A DNA stretch of 64,000 nucleotides from Luteococcus sp052116585 (GTDB taxonomy: Bacteria > Actinomycetota > Actinomycetes > Propionibacteriales > Propionibacteriaceae): contig NZ_JBQKKT010000004.1 in assembly GCF_052116585.1 (NCBI RefSeq), positions 1 through 64,000 of the forward strand. Reading direction: 5' to 3'. Below, in pieces: positions 61,711 through 64,000 of this stretch (the first letter of the stretch is position 1; every line of letters starts with the position of its first letter). A program made the translations under genes and the position numbers. Below the pieces are notes generated by a model that was not told the DNA's origin, searched no databases, and saw nothing but the letters and a program-made list of their open reading frames with translations.

Positions 61711-62874
61711 TCAGCGACGAGTCAGCGAGGCCCTCTGCACGGCAGCCGGCCCGTACCTGTGCACCACCTCGTCAGCCACGATTTCAACATCGCGCATTCC
61801 CCGGTCCGGGGCATCCAGAGGGGGCTGCTGGAAGGCCTGCTCGGCATCCACCAGCCCCTCCACCCGCACCCCCACTCGGCGAATCCGTGCCCGTTGCAGA
61901 TTGAGGCGACAGAAGGTGCGCCAGATCCCGTCGAAGATCTCGTCAGTGACATCGGTGGGCCCGGCCAGACTGCTCGACCGACTGATGGTGCTGAAATCGG
62001 CGAATCTGACCTCGACGGTGACCGTTCGTCCCAGCACGCCCGCCCGTCTCATCCGGGAGGCGACTCGGGCAGACAGCCGCAGGAGTTCCACGCGGACCAG
62101 TTCCGGATCGTCGGTGTCCCGGGAGAAGGTCTCCTGGGCACCCACCGACCGTTCCGTCTGCTCGGGAACCACGCGCCGCTCGTCCCGGCCCCACGCGAGG
62201 TCGTGCAGCAACTGCCCTTGGTGGGGCCCGAACGCACGCTGCAAGGTGCCCCGTGGCGTGTGTGCCAGATCCGCAACCCGGGTCAGACCCAACTGGTGCA
62301 GCCGCCCGGCCGTGGCTGGCCCCACGCCCCACATGGCCTCCACCGGCAGCGGATGAAGGAAGTCGACCACCTCATGGGGGCGCACCAGCACCAGGCCGTC
62401 TGGCTTGGCCTGCTTGCTGGCGAGCTTGGCCACGAACTTGCTGGGTCCGATCCCCACCGAACAGGCAACGCGTTGCTCGTCGGCCACCTGGGCGCGCAGT
62501 CGCTCGCCGATCAGCACCGGGTCTCCCAGCCGCCGCAGGGCCCCGGTCACGTCGAGGAAGGCCTCGTCGATGCTGGCGGCCTCCACCCGCTCGGTGATGG
62601 TGGCGAAGATCTCGAAGACCCCCTTCGAGACCATCTGGTAGGTGTCGAAGTCCGGCGGCACCGCGACGGCCTGGGGGCAGAGCCGACGGGCCTTCGTCGA
62701 ACTCATCCCACCCTCGATGCCGTACTTGCGCGCCTCGTAGTTGGCGCTCAGGACCACCCCGCGGTGGGCACCACCAACGTACATGGGACGGGTGCGCAGC
62801 TCCGGCCGTCGAGCCATCTCGACGCTGGCATAGAAGGCATCCATGTCCACGTGCAGAATCACGGGCGCGCTCAT
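61711..62874 (-). CDS. dinB: DNA polymerase IV (Y-family, DinB)
   Basis: DinB copies past DNA lesions. The 387-residue product has the catalytic aspartate in HVDMDAFYASVE (D10) and the SIDEAFLD motif (D103, E104), so it is a true polymerase and not an ImuB-like inactive form. The steric-gate position is Tyr (Y15), as in Dpo4. Near the C-terminus QQPPLD resembles a beta-clamp-binding motif. The ATG at 62874 overlaps the dnaE stop as ATGA, so the two polymerases are coupled; GTG 62904 is an alternative start. Confidence 0.93.
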   Translation of the reverse strand: MSAPVILHVDMDAFYASVEMARRPELRTRPMYVGGAHRGVVLSANYEARKYGIEGGMSSTKARRLCPQAVAVPPDFDTYQMVSKGVFEIFATITERVEAASIDEAFLDVTGALRRLGDPVLIGERLRAQVADEQRVACSVGIGPSKFVAKLASKQAKPDGLVLVRPHEVVDFLHPLPVEAMWGVGPATAGRLHQLGLTRVADLAHTPRGTLQRAFGPHQGQLLHDLAWGRDERRVVPEQTERSVGAQETFSRDTDDPELVRVELLRLSARVASRMRRAGVLGRTVTVEVRFADFSTISRSSSLAGPTDVTDEIFDGIWRTFCRLNLQRARIRRVGVRVEGLVDAEQAFQQPPLDAPDRGMRDVEIVADEVVHRYGPAAVQRASLTRR

Positions 62875-64000
62875 CGGCCCGAACTCCCCGGCGAGGAGTG
62901 CCACAGCTTGCGGGGAGCCTGGGTGGTTGGGGTGCCCGCAGGTTTGACGTCGGCATAGGGTGACTGGGCAAAGCCGCTGGCATGGACCAGCACGCGACGC
63001 CGCCCCATCCCACCGGCCCGGGTCTGGCCGTCGGGGTGTTCCGGCGTGGCACGCCAGTCGGTGAACAGTTCCACGTCGTGCACCTTCTCCCCCACGATCC
63101 CGGCCCCCTCCGGAACCTGTTCGATGATCGCCAACACCGCAGCCAATGCCGCAGGCCGGCCAGAGCCCTGGTCCAGCTCCGAACGCCAGACCTGCCAGAG
63201 TTCGGCCAGGTCCCAGGCGCCCGTGGCGCGCAGGGAGACCCCGCGTGGCCCGGTGCGTCGCAATTCCCCTCGCACCACCAGCAGCCAGGAGGAGAAGACG
63301 GTGTTGGCATAGGGGCCCTGGGCATCTTCGAAGAAGGTGCAGTCCACCGGACCGGTCCCGTCATCCAGGGTCAGGAAGACCACTCGTCGTCCGCTGCGCA
63401 CGGGAGGCGTCTGGGTGGCAACCTTCACCCCGGACACCAGCAGGTCCGACTTCTGGCGGTGCCGCAGCAGATCCGCGGAGGACACCGTGCGCAATTCGTC
63501 GAGCAGTTCACGGTAGGTCTCCACCACGTGTTCGCTGACGTCCAACCCCAGGATCTCCAGCTCGGAACGCAGCCTCTCGTCGCGATCCATCTCCGGGAGC
63601 CCGGTGGCAGCCACATCCGCGGGCGGCGCCCAGCCGAGCGGCTCGCATGGGTCCAGGGCGGGGTCGAGCACCGGCTCACCCTGTGGCTCGCTGAAGTCGA
63701 ACGCGAGCTGGACTGCTGCCAGGTCCCCCACCCGCTCACCCCGGACGGTCGAACCCTTCCCCTGCCCGCGAGCAAGGTCTCGCGGATCGCCCTGGGCTGA
63801 GGATGACAGGACCGCGCTGCGACGCAGGCCCCGCGCCCGGTTTGCCGTACGAGCATCCACCCGGGCCTGTCGCTTGAGGTCCGAGAGGGCCAGCACCAGG
63901 TCACGTCTGGTCAGACACCCCGTGCGCAGCACCGACGACGGGCGGCCCACACCGTACAACTCGTCGAAGGCACCGCACAGCACGAGCTTCTCCACCACCG
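62871..64000 (-). CDS. DNA polymerase III alpha-like protein, error-prone type (C-terminal part)
   Basis: The window holds about the last 376 residues; the 5' part lies beyond the right edge. The frame begins within the helix-hairpin-helix region (MVEKLVLCGAFDEL), passes a variable linker, then an OB-fold typical of DnaE2-like enzymes, marked by VSGVKVATQTPPVRSGRR, VFLTLDDGTGPVDCTFF and SWLLVVRGELRRTG. Streptomyces and relatives encode a similar DnaE beside dinB. It is coupled to dinB. Without the catalytic domain I cannot prove that it is the damage-tolerance form rather than a replicative DnaE. Confidence 0.8.
   Translation of the reverse strand, partial: VVEKLVLCGAFDELYGVGRPSSVLRTGCLTRRDLVLALSDLKRQARVDARTANRARGLRRSAVLSSSAQGDPRDLARGQGKGSTVRGERVGDLAAVQLAFDFSEPQGEPVLDPALDPCEPLGWAPPADVAATGLPEMDRDERLRSELEILGLDVSEHVVETYRELLDELRTVSSADLLRHRQKSDLLVSGVKVATQTPPVRSGRRVVFLTLDDGTGPVDCTFFEDAQGPYANTVFSSWLLVVRGELRRTGPRGVSLRATGAWDLAELWQVWRSELDQGSGRPAALAAVLAIIEQVPEGAGIVGEKVHDVELFTDWRATPEHPDGQTRAGGMGRRRVLVHASGFAQSPYADVKPAGTPTTQAPRKLWHSSPGSSGR

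Overview
The window is a stretch of high-GC actinobacterial core chromosome. WhiA, RbpA, Wag31/DivIVA, SepF, OpcA, a DUF3040 protein and a mycothiol-type maleylpyruvate isomerase family enzyme all point to Actinomycetota. The gene order (ctaB-tal-zwf-opcA-pgl, secG-tpiA-pgk-gap-whiA-yvcK-rapZ-uvrC, uvrA-terC-uvrB-coaE-rpsA-polA, then a full dcw cluster) suggests Propionibacteriales, probably Propionibacteriaceae. That family placement is an inference from synteny and not from a search. No insertion sequence, prophage or CRISPR array was seen.

Layout: 1-571 is non-coding and carries a 55-bp direct repeat and 28-bp tandem units. 572-6367 holds ctaB and the oxidative pentose phosphate genes tal, zwf, opcA and pgl, closed by a strong hairpin. 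6409-15675 is a minus-strand block read from uvrC through rapZ, yvcK, whiA, gap, pgk, tpiA and secG to rbpA. 15852-16920 holds two tandem Rieske-type lipoproteins. 16999-25655 carries the excision-repair genes uvrA and uvrB with a mycothiol-type enzyme, a metallo-beta-lactamase-fold hydrolase, a TerC membrane protein behind a probable manganese (yybP-ykoY) riboswitch, and coaE. 25709-33619 has a prolyl aminopeptidase, rpsA, a class E/F-type sortase, polA, a hotdog thioesterase, an ANTAR response regulator (PdtaR) and tRNA-Leu(CAA). 33837-37268 has pyk, rluD, lspA and a DksA/TraR zinc-finger gene. 37483-56316 is the division and cell wall cluster on the minus strand, read mraZ-rsmH-ftsL-ftsI-murE-murF-mraY-murD-ftsW-murG-murC-ftsQ-ftsZ-pgeF-sepF-divIVA. 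56591-61093 is a MoxR / DUF58 / transglutaminase operon on the plus strand. The window ends with a DUF3040 gene, dinB and the C-terminal part of an error-prone-type dnaE.

The genes form several working units: NADPH production (zwf/opcA/pgl/tal), lower glycolysis (gap/pgk/tpiA/pyk), nucleotide excision and gap-filling repair (uvrABC, polA, dinB/dnaE), and peptidoglycan precursor synthesis with septal assembly (the mur and fts genes). In the dcw cluster most junctions overlap by 1-11 bp, so it is probably translationally coupled.

The most notable signals are: (i) at least twelve genes, including uvrA, uvrB, uvrC, polA, pyk and secG, that lack a Shine-Dalgarno sequence and have a TANNNT -10 hexamer 6-7 nt before the start codon, which predicts leaderless mRNAs; (ii) the mirrored polA/thioesterase promoter pair; (iii) the riboswitch before terC; (iv) a (KSTAE)n tail on UvrA; (v) an exact (TGGAGN5)4 MraZ operator; (vi) an arginine-rich tail on FtsW; and (vii) the duplicated Rieske lipoproteins. 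Nothing here is clearly a wholly undescribed system.
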